From positions 1 to 31,661 of IMG/VR virus record IMGVR_UViG_3300029448_000220: DNA of 31,661 nt. One strand, given 5' to 3'. The stretch comes from a virus. The notes beneath the pieces are model-generated. The model saw only the letters and a program-made list of their open reading frames with translations, searched no databases and had not been told where the DNA came from. Shown piece after piece: positions 1 to 7,043 of this stretch (the stretch's first letter is position 1; each line of letters begins with the position of its first letter). A program made the translations under genes and the position numbers.

Positions 1-858
1 CACAATGTTAATTAAATTTTCAGTGGTCAACCTATCATGTAGTGTATTCCAATGGTTTACATCTTTGACGAGCATAGGTATGTGTCCTGATGATGGTTTA
101 ATCTTTAAATCCTTTTGCTTAGACAGATGCACATTATGATCATCTACATCATATGTTAAAGGCAACTTTTTATCGTTGTGTGATGCATTAAATTGATCCA
201 ACAGGTTGTAATCTTGCATTGCATACATAAAATCTCTGCGGTGATATCGTGGCGTAAAATTAAGGCACAAAAATTTTTTGTAGTTAGATTTAAATTTTTG
301 ATCTAAACCAATACTAAACTTCATTAAACGCACAGCAGTTTCAAAGTAATTCCATTTTACAAAGTTAAAACAGTTACTTGTATCTGCATTTTGTGATGTT
401 TCTAACATGATTATCTTTCTCGGATCTGTAAAGCCACAATCAATAAAAAAATTGTGCAAGTCATTTTCGACTTGTGTGTCTCCTTCATATTGTTCTTTAC
501 AATTATGCACTACAAAAGCACACCTACCTTCATTCACACATTCTATTATCATTGGATCAATGTTTGTAAAATAGGATTTTAACTTTGTGTATTGTTCTGT
601 AAACAGTGCAAAAATATTTGGCTGTGGCGATATCAAATATATAAATGGCTCTTCATCTGATTCTATGTAGGCTTTTTTGATGGACTTATGCACAACTTGA
701 TATCCATTGTCTTGATAAACTTTGTCCAAAGGAGCATGATAATCTGGAATAAACATTGGTCTAGTTTTGTTGTTTTTTTGTGCTATGTCATCGTGCATGT
801 ATGGATATACATATTCATTGTGGTTAATGTTGGATTTTGCAAATACTATTTTTTTCAT
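1..858 (-). CDS. Glycosyltransferase-like protein, 3' end cut by left window edge
   Basis: Translating the minus strand from the ATG at 858 gives 286 codons without a stop to base 1, so the C-terminus lies outside the window. The protein starts MKKIVFAKSN. At about residues 195-212 it has KKFLCLNFTPRYHRRDF, an N-x-x-P-R-x-H-R pattern that I associate with exostosin-like or other phage sugar-transfer proteins. No DxD pair typical of GT8 is evident, and I see no signal peptide or membrane segment. Its ATG overlaps the stop of the methyltransferase gene as ATGA, so the two are probably translationally coupled and share the divergent promoter near 1446. The reading frame is certain. The glycosyltransferase call is tentative and rests on one motif plus its neighbours; an unrelated conserved phage protein is the alternative. 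Confidence 0.75.
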   Translation of the reverse strand, partial: MKKIVFAKSNINHNEYVYPYMHDDIAQKNNKTRPMFIPDYHAPLDKVYQDNGYQVVHKSIKKAYIESDEEPFIYLISPQPNIFALFTEQYTKLKSYFTNIDPMIIECVNEGRCAFVVHNCKEQYEGDTQVENDLHNFFIDCGFTDPRKIIMLETSQNADTSNCFNFVKWNYFETAVRLMKFSIGLDQKFKSNYKKFLCLNFTPRYHRRDFMYAMQDYNLLDQFNASHNDKKLPLTYDVDDHNVHLSKQKDLKIKPSSGHIPMLVKDVNHWNTLHDRLTTENLINIV

Positions 859-1442
859 CTGCCCACAATCATGTATCTAGTGTAAGCGTCAGTGGGTAAT
901 TCTTGTTGATCAATTATTTTTAAGTTGATGCTGTCTGCGAATTCATCTAAACTGTTCTTACAATTTACATGATCGGGCCTTGAAAAATAATTGTTGCTTT
1001 GTAAAACAACAACTGTGTTAGGTTGTTTGCGAGAAATAAACTCATTGATAGTTTTATCTGACACGTGTTCGCATGACGTAGAAACAATCACATCATATTT
1101 GTTTGGATTAAAATTTTCTATGGTGTTCCATTCAAAGTCAATTTTGTTGTTAGGATACATCTGATGTCCAATGTTACTGCATTGTTTGTCTCTATCAAAT
1201 GATGTCAATTTTGTTATTCTTGATGCATACTTTTGTCTCAATTTGTATGCAAGTAAACCATACCAACCTGCGGCAATGCACACTGTGAACTTGTCTTTGA
1301 GTCCAATGTAATCTTCTGTTTGTTCAACCAACCAATCTTTGCAAGCATGTTGCCTAGCGTTTTCTGAATTAATAATTGATTTAACAACACCATCGGTGGT
1401 AATATTTTCAATGACGTTTAGTAAATTATCAGACATAATCAT
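855..1442 (-). CDS. Class I SAM-dependent methyltransferase-like protein
   Basis: The protein has 195 residues from this ATG. After an N-terminal helical stretch, residues 52-62 (FTVCIAAGWYG) look like the first strand and glycine-containing SAM loop of a Rossmann methyltransferase. SFDRD at 81-85 fits the acidic end of strand 2, and YDVIVSTSCEHVSD at 116-129 fits strand 4 with its active-site loop. The length suits a compact single-domain enzyme; the substrate is unknown. It is first of a two-gene leftward operon and overlaps the next gene by four bases. The start is uncertain: the late-promoter-like motif at 1446-1453 ends only three bases before this ATG. By T4 spacing transcription would begin near base 1440, so the ATG at 1436 (MSDNLLNV) may be the true start. 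Its place in a glycosyltransferase cassette suggests sugar or surface modification (inference). Confidence 0.7.
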   Translation of the reverse strand: MIMSDNLLNVIENITTDGVVKSIINSENARQHACKDWLVEQTEDYIGLKDKFTVCIAAGWYGLLAYKLRQKYASRITKLTSFDRDKQCSNIGHQMYPNNKIDFEWNTIENFNPNKYDVIVSTSCEHVSDKTINEFISRKQPNTVVVLQSNNYFSRPDHVNCKNSLDEFADSINLKIIDQQELPTDAYTRYMIVGR

Positions 1443-1445
1443 GCA

Positions 1446-1453
1446 TACTTATG
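1446..1453 (-). promoter_or_regulatory. Late-promoter-like element CATAAGTA, leftward
   Basis: Read on the minus strand this is CATAAGTA followed by T, one mismatch in the TAAATA core and one in the flank against the T4 late consensus TATAAATA. It forms one arm of an 8-base inverted repeat (ATACTTAT at 1445-1452, ATAAGTAT at 1460-1467) with a 7-base spacer. It should serve the methyltransferase and the partial gene after it. Confidence 0.5.
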
Positions 1454-1458
1454 GGGTC

Positions 1459-1466
1459 TATAAGTA
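1459..1466 (+). promoter_or_regulatory. Late-promoter-like element TATAAGTA, rightward
   Basis: TATAAGTA differs from the T4 late consensus TATAAATA at one base. It ends 8 bases before the ATG at 1475, and no Shine-Dalgarno sequence lies between. With T4 spacing the predicted transcript would have a leader of about 3 bases. It is the only candidate promoter for the five-gene rightward operon up to 5644. Confidence 0.55.
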
Positions 1467-1474
1467 TCATATAA

Positions 1475-2350
1475 ATGAAAAGAGTGATATACAGTTTATA
1501 CATTGATATTCCTAGTGACCAATTAGATAATCAAAATCCATATTTTTGGGACTCTATATCTAAATCAGAACGCACAAAAATAAGTCTCAAAGAAAATTAT
1601 GATAGACTATTGTCTGTGAAACAACAATATAGTAAACAAATTGATGTCGATTTCAAAATGTTTGAATACGACCAAGCATATCAAGAATATGAACAGTATT
1701 TTGCAAAGCATTATCCAGATATGTCGTCATACAATGTAGTCAACTTTTATAAAATACATTTGCTTTATCAATTAGCACAAGAATACGATGAAATATTGTA
1801 TCTAGATTTTGATGTAGTTCCAACCAGCAAAATATCCTTTTTTGACACATGGGATCTCAGTAAAGGAATATGTTTGTTAGAAAACAACAACGATGTCAAC
1901 AAACGCAAGTTATCTATTTTTGATATTAATCATTCTGTCAGAAGTCCCACAGCAAAATTTTACAATGCACAAGCCATGTTACATGAAGAAGGCATGAGTG
2001 GTGACAATGATGTGATAAACACAGGAATAGTAGGCGTGAGCAGAGCACATCTGGAACAACTGCAATATTTCAGTGACTTTGAATATGTGTTAAACATGAT
2101 GCGTACATTACAGCAGGAAGATAATGACACAATCTATCCTCCTAATATTGTAAAAATGTTTGGTTACGACAACGAAACTGTGTGCAGTTACAAATTACGT
2201 ATGACTAATACTCCTGTGCAATGGTTAAATTCTGAGTGGCATTATTTTTATGACACTGAAATGCACATACCTACTGATACAAAATTGCTACATGCAATCA
2301 ATAAAAAATTTGATTTTGTTTGGAGATTCTATGAAAAATGTAATCTTTAG
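1475..2350 (+). CDS. GT-A fold glycosyltransferase, GT8-like (copy 1)
   Basis: The protein has 291 residues and begins MKRVIYSLYIDI, a typical first beta-strand for a GT-A sugar-nucleotide domain. The metal-binding DxD is D111-F-D113 in YLDFDVVP, preceded by YKIHLLYQLAQEYDEILYL as in GT8-type enzymes. A later N-T-G-I-V-G segment (about residue 190) fits the conserved acceptor-side asparagine region, and a WHYFYD segment lies near the C-terminus. Length is normal for the fold. No membrane segment is seen, so it probably acts in the cytoplasm. It is the first gene of the rightward operon, and its 3' end overlaps the next gene by 20 bases. The next gene is a clear paralogue (both open M-K-x-V-I-x-S-x-Y-I-D-I), so this looks like a tandem duplication. 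The sugar donor and acceptor cannot be told from sequence. Confidence 0.75.
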   Translation: MKRVIYSLYIDIPSDQLDNQNPYFWDSISKSERTKISLKENYDRLLSVKQQYSKQIDVDFKMFEYDQAYQEYEQYFAKHYPDMSSYNVVNFYKIHLLYQLAQEYDEILYLDFDVVPTSKISFFDTWDLSKGICLLENNNDVNKRKLSIFDINHSVRSPTAKFYNAQAMLHEEGMSGDNDVINTGIVGVSRAHLEQLQYFSDFEYVLNMMRTLQQEDNDTIYPPNIVKMFGYDNETVCSYKLRMTNTPVQWLNSEWHYFYDTEMHIPTDTKLLHAINKKFDFVWRFYEKCNL

Positions 2351-3254
2351 CATATACATTGATATAGAAGATGAGAGTTTAGAATCTTTGGAAGGTTATC
2401 TTGGCGACAACATGTCAAGATCACATAGGACTAAACAGCAACTGGCAAAATACAAACAAAAACTTGTTGAATGTAAACAAGAATACGCTGAATTTTGTGA
2501 AGCAGATTTTATCCTATATTCACATGATAATCAATATAAAAAATTTTTACAACACATGAACATACTTGACAACCAAGAGTTTGACAAAATTAATTTTTAT
2601 AAAATATATCTGATGGAACAACTGGCACAAAAATATGATAATGTGCTATATTTGGATCTTGATGTTGTGCCTCAAACAAAAACATCATTTTTCTCTGCAC
2701 ATGACATGGATAAATTTTGTGTTCATTGCATTCCAGCCACTAAAGAAAACACGTGGGGAGGATTTGCTAGTGGCAAAAACAAGCAGGCTAAATGTGAAGA
2801 ACATGATTGCATTTACACCTACGACCATATTGTAGAACAACATCTGGACCAGTATCATTGGTATATAAAAAAATTGTGCAAGGATGCAATGTTGATGCAT
2901 CACGGTTTGTCAGATCCTAATCACATGTTAGCTAACACCGCAATTATGGGTGGATCCAGCAATGCAATACAACAAATAAACTTTTTTGATAGATTGAATG
3001 AAATGTTAGACACATTCAATGAAGCAAAGAATGAACAAATAATGGGCGCGGCAATAACAGATAAATTTTTTATTAACAACGAAGTATTGATGACATATGC
3101 AATAATAAAATACAAATTAGACTGTTGCTATTTGCCTGCACAATGGCACTATGTTCAATTAGACATATACAATAATATGTGTAGCAAATCAGAAGCACAT
3201 TTATTGCATATTGTTGACAAACAGTTTGAAAAAATAGGAAAGTTAAATGTATAG
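2331..3254 (+). CDS. GT-A fold glycosyltransferase, GT8-like (copy 2)
   Basis: I place the start at 2331 (MKNVIFSIYIDIED), because that opening aligns with the start of the preceding paralogue and GGAG at 2322-2325 lies 5 bases upstream. An in-frame ATG at 2250 would only add residues shadowing the previous gene. The product is 307 residues. The DxD is D109-L-D111 in YLDLDVVP, after FYKIYLMEQLAQKYDNVLYL, and a later L-A-N-T-A-I-M-G segment matches N-T-G-I-V-G of copy 1. Both copies also share a W-H-Y segment near the C-terminus. Between DxD and the N-T segment it carries a longer Cys/His-rich stretch (HCIPATKENTWGG onward) than copy 1. The genes overlap by 20 bases upstream and 8 bases downstream, so translation is probably coupled. 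Substrates are unknown. Confidence 0.75.
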   Translation: MKNVIFSIYIDIEDESLESLEGYLGDNMSRSHRTKQQLAKYKQKLVECKQEYAEFCEADFILYSHDNQYKKFLQHMNILDNQEFDKINFYKIYLMEQLAQKYDNVLYLDLDVVPQTKTSFFSAHDMDKFCVHCIPATKENTWGGFASGKNKQAKCEEHDCIYTYDHIVEQHLDQYHWYIKKLCKDAMLMHHGLSDPNHMLANTAIMGGSSNAIQQINFFDRLNEMLDTFNEAKNEQIMGAAITDKFFINNEVLMTYAIIKYKLDCCYLPAQWHYVQLDIYNNMCSKSEAHLLHIVDKQFEKIGKLNV

Positions 3255-4299
3255 CACACAGAGATTACAGGTTTTTGTTGATCTTTCGACTTTATGCAAT
3301 GCTGGATGTCCACAATGTCATAGAACAAGTGTGAATGGATTGGGGAAACAAGATTGGTTACCAATGGTGCAATGGAGTTTGGAAGAATTTAAAACAGCAT
3401 TTCCTTCAAATATACTAAAAGAAAATGTTTCACAACTTAGCATTTGTGGCACCTGGGGCGATCCTGTGATGAACAAAGACATCAAGGAGATCATCACATA
3501 TGTTGTGGAAGAAAATCCAAATATTTCAATTAACCTTGACACTAATGGATCTATCAGAGACGAACAATGGTGGTGGGAACTTGGAATGTTGGCGGGCAAA
3601 AGTCTTAGAGTAATTTTTGCTGTGGATGGCATTGATCAAATAATGCACCAAAAATATAGAAGATTTACAAACCTAGAAAAAGTATTGGCCAATATGAGAG
3701 CCATAAGCGAGACCAAAACAAATGTGGAGGGACAGACCATATTATTCAAGCACAACCAAGATTATGTCAAACAAATTAAACAGTTGTGCATCGACAACGG
3801 TGCCACTGTTTATAGAGTAACACAGTCTGATAGATTCGATAATGAAGACTCTACAGAAGGCAAGTATTTTCATTTTACAAATGAGCACGGACAAAAAGAA
3901 AGTTTAGAAATAACAGACTATGAGCCACCTAATTCATTTGTGGCTCATACAAATCAAAACACTTTAGACAAAAAAATTGTTTGTCGTTGGCAAAAAGTAA
4001 ATCGTGTGCTGGTCAACATCGACGGCCAAGTGCTTCCGTGTTGTTATCTAGTCAATACATATTACAAAAATAAATTTGCAATGCACAACAAAAAATTTAG
4101 TAATCATCCTGTAATGCAAGCCTACAATGATAATGACAACAACATATTCAAAAGCTCTTTGCTAGAAATAATTCAACACAGCAAATGGTTCAACAAAACC
4201 TTGCCTAATAGCTGGAACACAGATAATCCTGTCAAACAGTGTGCAAAACAGTGTAGCACAATGACTAAAACCAAGCATCAATTGAAAGCATATCTATGA
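3247..4299 (+). CDS. Radical SAM protein with C-terminal SPASM-like cysteines
   Basis: The protein has 350 residues. C17-N-A-G-C21-P-Q-C24 is the CxxxCxxC motif that binds the SAM-cleaving [4Fe-4S] cluster. LSICGTWGDPVMNKDI (about residues 64-79) takes the place of the usual GGEP motif region, and INLDTNG follows as the next strand. The C-terminal part has C246, then C265-C266 within GQVLPCCYL, then C332 and C336, spaced like a SPASM/twitch auxiliary cluster region. SPASM radical SAM enzymes usually modify peptides or proteins, or act in cofactor or sugar chemistry; no peptide precursor gene is visible nearby. The start is supported by AGGA at 3236-3239, 7 bases before the ATG. The gene overlaps the upstream GT by 8 bases and the downstream GT by 4. 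It lies in the middle of four GT-like genes, which suggests that its product belongs to the same modification pathway. Confidence 0.85.
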   Translation: MYSTQRLQVFVDLSTLCNAGCPQCHRTSVNGLGKQDWLPMVQWSLEEFKTAFPSNILKENVSQLSICGTWGDPVMNKDIKEIITYVVEENPNISINLDTNGSIRDEQWWWELGMLAGKSLRVIFAVDGIDQIMHQKYRRFTNLEKVLANMRAISETKTNVEGQTILFKHNQDYVKQIKQLCIDNGATVYRVTQSDRFDNEDSTEGKYFHFTNEHGQKESLEITDYEPPNSFVAHTNQNTLDKKIVCRWQKVNRVLVNIDGQVLPCCYLVNTYYKNKFAMHNKKFSNHPVMQAYNDNDNNIFKSSLLEIIQHSKWFNKTLPNSWNTDNPVKQCAKQCSTMTKTKHQLKAYL

Positions 4300-5051
4300 T
4301 AAAAATTTGCACAGTATACTTTCAAGGCATGTATTCGCCACAGTATGTTACCAATCTTTATCGCAGTTTGAAAAAACATTCCACAGTTGACTTCGAATTT
4401 ATTTGTCTTAGTGATACAGATGACATTGAAGCAGATCTAATTTTGCCTTACAATCATCACACCTACATCAAGTTGCATTGGCACAAGTTAAAATACTTCA
4501 GTGAACTATTTGCAAACCAACAGCCAGGAGATGATATAATTGTAATGGACATTGACCAACTGATTGTGTCTAATATCGATAACTTGTTAAAATATCCTGT
4601 GCAGGATGGCCAATTAGTGTCATATAACAAATGGTGGGACACCAATCCTAAGCCTCCAGTAAGCATCAATGGAGGATTTTACAAGTTTAAATCTGGATCT
4701 TTAAATTGTGTATGGAACAAATTTATCGAAGATCCAGAATACTGGCAGTTACATTATTACAGTCAAAATGTTGTGCATCACAAATATTATGGTGAACAAA
4801 ACTTTGTTGAATTTGTGTGCAAAGATAACGGTGTTGACATACTGCATGTGCCAGGCGAATGGGTTGGAAAATATACTAATAATAGCACAACCAATAGAAA
4901 ATTAAACCTCATGTATGCAGAAAAATTTGAACAAGACTACATGGTGCTAGACGGGCCTAATGAAAACATAAAGATTTTGCATTTTGCTAATCCTGATTCA
5001 ACTATCCACGATTGTTCTGAAGACTGGATCAAGGAGTATTGGCTGATATGA
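4296..5051 (+). CDS. GT-A fold glycosyltransferase, GT8-like (copy 3)
   Basis: The protein has 251 residues and opens MIKICTVYFQGMYSPQYVTN, with a YVTNLYRSLKKH helix as in GT8 proteins. VDFEFICLSD follows as the second strand. The DxD is D85-I-D87 in IIVMDIDQLIV. S-I-N-G-G-F-Y (about residue 125) matches the N-x-G/S-I/F segment seen in the other copies. ILHFANPDSTIHDC near the C-terminus fits the HF/HxxG-like metal- and phosphate-binding end of these enzymes. The ATG overlaps the stop of the radical SAM gene as ATGA, and its own stop overlaps the next ATG in the same way, so it sits in a tightly coupled chain. Product and acceptor are unknown. The family call is fairly safe; the exact CAZy family is not. 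Confidence 0.75.
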   Translation: MIKICTVYFQGMYSPQYVTNLYRSLKKHSTVDFEFICLSDTDDIEADLILPYNHHTYIKLHWHKLKYFSELFANQQPGDDIIVMDIDQLIVSNIDNLLKYPVQDGQLVSYNKWWDTNPKPPVSINGGFYKFKSGSLNCVWNKFIEDPEYWQLHYYSQNVVHHKYYGEQNFVEFVCKDNGVDILHVPGEWVGKYTNNSTTNRKLNLMYAEKFEQDYMVLDGPNENIKILHFANPDSTIHDCSEDWIKEYWLI

Positions 5052-5644
5052 GAATAATATGTGTAAACACTGGAAAAAAATATAATCAATGGCACACTGA
5101 TAATCTTAAACATATGATTGATACATACTCAGGAATCGAATATGATGAGTTTGTTTGTATGGACACTGATCTTTATGATGGAGTGTTTAATAAGTTAATA
5201 ATCTTTGATCGATTCCGTGATGGTCAAAACATATTCTTTGATCTTGATGTTGTGATTTACAACAAACTGCCCGACCTCACAGCAAAAGACTTAACTTTAG
5301 TTCATTGCTGGTGGCGAGATGCTTGGCATACTCCATTGAATTCTTCTATAATGAGTTGGACCGGAGACTGTTCACATGTGTATCAAAAATTTTTACAGCA
5401 GGAAGACTACTATCTATTAAAATATAACAAAGGCATTGATGAATTTGTATACAAAGAAATAGAATATAAAACATTCGATCATGTGTGCTACACCATACAA
5501 GGAAATGAATACGCCCCTAAAGATCCAAAATACAGCATGTGTCTGTTAAACCAAAGACAGTTTTTGATGGAGCCAGGTTGGCAAGGCTGGTGGAAAAATT
5601 ATTTTATATCAGATATGGCTTTAACAACATCTAAGGGTGATTGA
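5048..5644 (+). CDS. Short GT-A-like protein with DxD (copy 4)
   Basis: The protein has 198 residues and starts MRIICVNTGKKYNQWHTDNL. I chose the ATG at 5048 because it makes an ATGA overlap with the preceding stop and has AGGAG at 5032-5036; a TTG at 5039 is only two bases from that AGGAG and is less likely. IFFDLDVVIY contains the DxD D65-L-D67, and P-L-N-S-S-I-M (about residue 100) aligns with the N-x-x-I/F segment of the other copies. It is shorter than usual for GT8, so it may be a reduced enzyme, a partner subunit or a decayed copy. Its last 46 bases overlap the oppositely oriented gene at 5599-6093. It is the last gene of the rightward operon, and no terminator hairpin was seen after it. 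Confidence 0.65.
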   Translation: MRIICVNTGKKYNQWHTDNLKHMIDTYSGIEYDEFVCMDTDLYDGVFNKLIIFDRFRDGQNIFFDLDVVIYNKLPDLTAKDLTLVHCWWRDAWHTPLNSSIMSWTGDCSHVYQKFLQQEDYYLLKYNKGIDEFVYKEIEYKTFDHVCYTIQGNEYAPKDPKYSMCLLNQRQFLMEPGWQGWWKNYFISDMALTTSKGD

Positions 5645-6093
5645 GCCTTGCGTATTGCTGCCTTTTGATTTTTGTCTTTGCAATTTTTTACAATATCCAG
5701 TTCAAAACTTGCAAGTTTGAAAGCAAATAAATCTTCTTTTTCTTGATCAACTTTAAAATTAAAAAGAAAATCCATCATTGCAGTATGAAACTTTGTTTCC
5801 GATTTGTGTGTGCTAAACACCAGGCCTTCGTCTCTTGCAATTTTGATCACACTTCTTTCAAATTGTTTTCTTTGATTTTGTATTCTTGTCCAAGTGTTTT
5901 CATGCAGTGTATCAAGATCACAAACTTTTAAAAGTTCCTGGCACCAAGGATGATTGGTGTCATATTCAATCACTGTTGATATCTGAGTGTCACTTGACGG
6001 TGATTCTAGTGTCATCACTTCAATCTGAGTCCTGTTATTGTCTATAAAATGTGCAGTAACAAATTGTTTTTCTAATATTTCAGCAGTGATCAT
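5599..6093 (-). CDS. Conserved-looking phage protein of unknown function
   Basis: The protein has 164 residues and is soluble, with no signal or membrane segment. The first half (MITAEILEKQFVTAHFIDNN, then IEVMTLESPSSDTQISTVIEYD) looks beta-rich. The second half is helical and charged (NQRKQFERSVIKIARDEGL, then HTAMMDFLFN, then DLFAFKLASFELDIVKNCKD) and ends in a basic tail. I recall similar small proteins beside tail-fibre genes in marine T4-like phages but can assign no function. It lies 11 bases after the triple-repeat gene and is probably the last gene of that leftward operon. No strong Shine-Dalgarno precedes its ATG. Its C-terminal codons overlap the 3' end of the GT copy 4 gene on the other strand by 46 bases. 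Confidence 0.7.
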   Translation of the reverse strand: MITAEILEKQFVTAHFIDNNRTQIEVMTLESPSSDTQISTVIEYDTNHPWCQELLKVCDLDTLHENTWTRIQNQRKQFERSVIKIARDEGLVFSTHKSETKFHTAMMDFLFNFKVDQEKEDLFAFKLASFELDIVKNCKDKNQKAAIRKAQSPLDVVKAISDIK

Positions 6094-6104
6094 ACAAATA
6101 TGTA

Positions 6105-7040
6105 TTAGCCTTTGCTGATACGTAGGAATGTTGTGGATTCTGTGGATGCGACACCGTCCGGAAATTCTTGTGCTCTGTAGTCATCTGCACCTACGTCACG
6201 TGTCTGATAATTGCCTGAACCATTTAATATAGTGTTTGTCATACCAGAACCTCTTGTAGTGCCTGAAGACAAACTGTAAGAAATTGCAAAACCATCAGAG
6301 GATGATGTTGCAACGTGTCTCACGTGCGATAGTAGTAATGACTCCCATGTGGCCTCTGGATACACTTGTAAATCTCCGTCTCCTCTAACAAACAGTGGTG
6401 TTTGTGAATAAGCAGTGTCTGAACCGTTTACCCTTTGTAGGAAAAAACTTGTTACTGTGGTTGGATTATCAAGAGCATGATCTCCTATTGTGCCAGCACT
6501 GTAGGCAGATGTATCTGCTCTGGTGTCAATAAACACTGCTGTGCCTGCCCCACTAACTTCTGTGGATCCTGTAACACTGGCGGCAGTTGAAATATGATAT
6601 GTGCCACCTTGTTGTGTGCCAGTTGAACCTGATACCAACAAGTCAATAGCAGGATGTATGAAAGTGTCATTAAAGTCAGTCAAAGACATTGCATATATGT
6701 CGCCACTAGATTGATACACTGGAAATGTTCTGCCTGTGTCAGCAACAATACTAGTTGATGCATTTGCACTGTTAATTTTAGCAAAGTTGGTTGTAACTTC
6801 TTGTGGCTCCTGGGTAGTTGCCTCATTTGGCGTGGCGCTGGTGCTTGTTGAAACAGCTCCTGCTTGTAATCTAGTATCAGCAATGGTGCCTAGGTTGCCG
6901 CCGGATCCTTGCACACTTAAAGCCACAGATGGATTTGTAGAATATTGATATACCACTTGATCGATAAGTTCATCAATCATCCCTGAGGTCATCTCCTGCA
7001 GGTTTCCGCTGTTGTTGTAAAGGGGTGTTCGCACAGTCAT
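6105..7040 (-). CDS. Triple-repeat tail/virion structural protein
   Basis: The protein has 311 residues and is rich in Ser, Thr, Gly and Ala, with few Lys or Cys, as in virion beta-structure proteins. It is built from three repeats of roughly 105 residues, each opening with a P-x-(Y/F)-x-x-x-G-x-(L/I) pattern: TPLYNNSGNLQEM at 5-17, TFPVYQSSGDIYAM at 105-118 and TPLFVRGDGDLQVY at 214-227. Each is followed by a short helix with I/L/F pairs (MIDELID, FNDTFIH, WESLLLS). AGGAG inside the end of the upstream fibre gene, 6 bases before the ATG, serves as its Shine-Dalgarno; the intergenic gap is 3 bases. It is thus co-translated with the S74 fibre and probably belongs to the same fibre or to its attachment point. 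The assignment as a tail component rests on composition and context. Confidence 0.7.
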   Translation of the reverse strand: MTVRTPLYNNSGNLQEMTSGMIDELIDQVVYQYSTNPSVALSVQGSGGNLGTIADTRLQAGAVSTSTSATPNEATTQEPQEVTTNFAKINSANASTSIVADTGRTFPVYQSSGDIYAMSLTDFNDTFIHPAIDLLVSGSTGTQQGGTYHISTAASVTGSTEVSGAGTAVFIDTRADTSAYSAGTIGDHALDNPTTVTSFFLQRVNGSDTAYSQTPLFVRGDGDLQVYPEATWESLLLSHVRHVATSSSDGFAISYSLSSGTTRGSGMTNTILNGSGNYQTRDVGADDYRAQEFPDGVASTESTTFLRISKG

Positions 7041-7043
7041 GTG

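Noticed and set aside
2250-2330. Upstream ATG at 2250 for GT copy 2
   Set aside because: It would overlap copy 1 by 101 bases with residues unlike any GT start. The 2331 ATG has GGAG 5 bases before it and aligns with the start of copy 1.
3318-3632. Antisense open frame of about 100 codons within the radical SAM gene
   Set aside because: It is a shadow of a well-supported gene, with no start signal and no recognisable protein features. The same holds for other antisense frames inside the giant gene and gp5.
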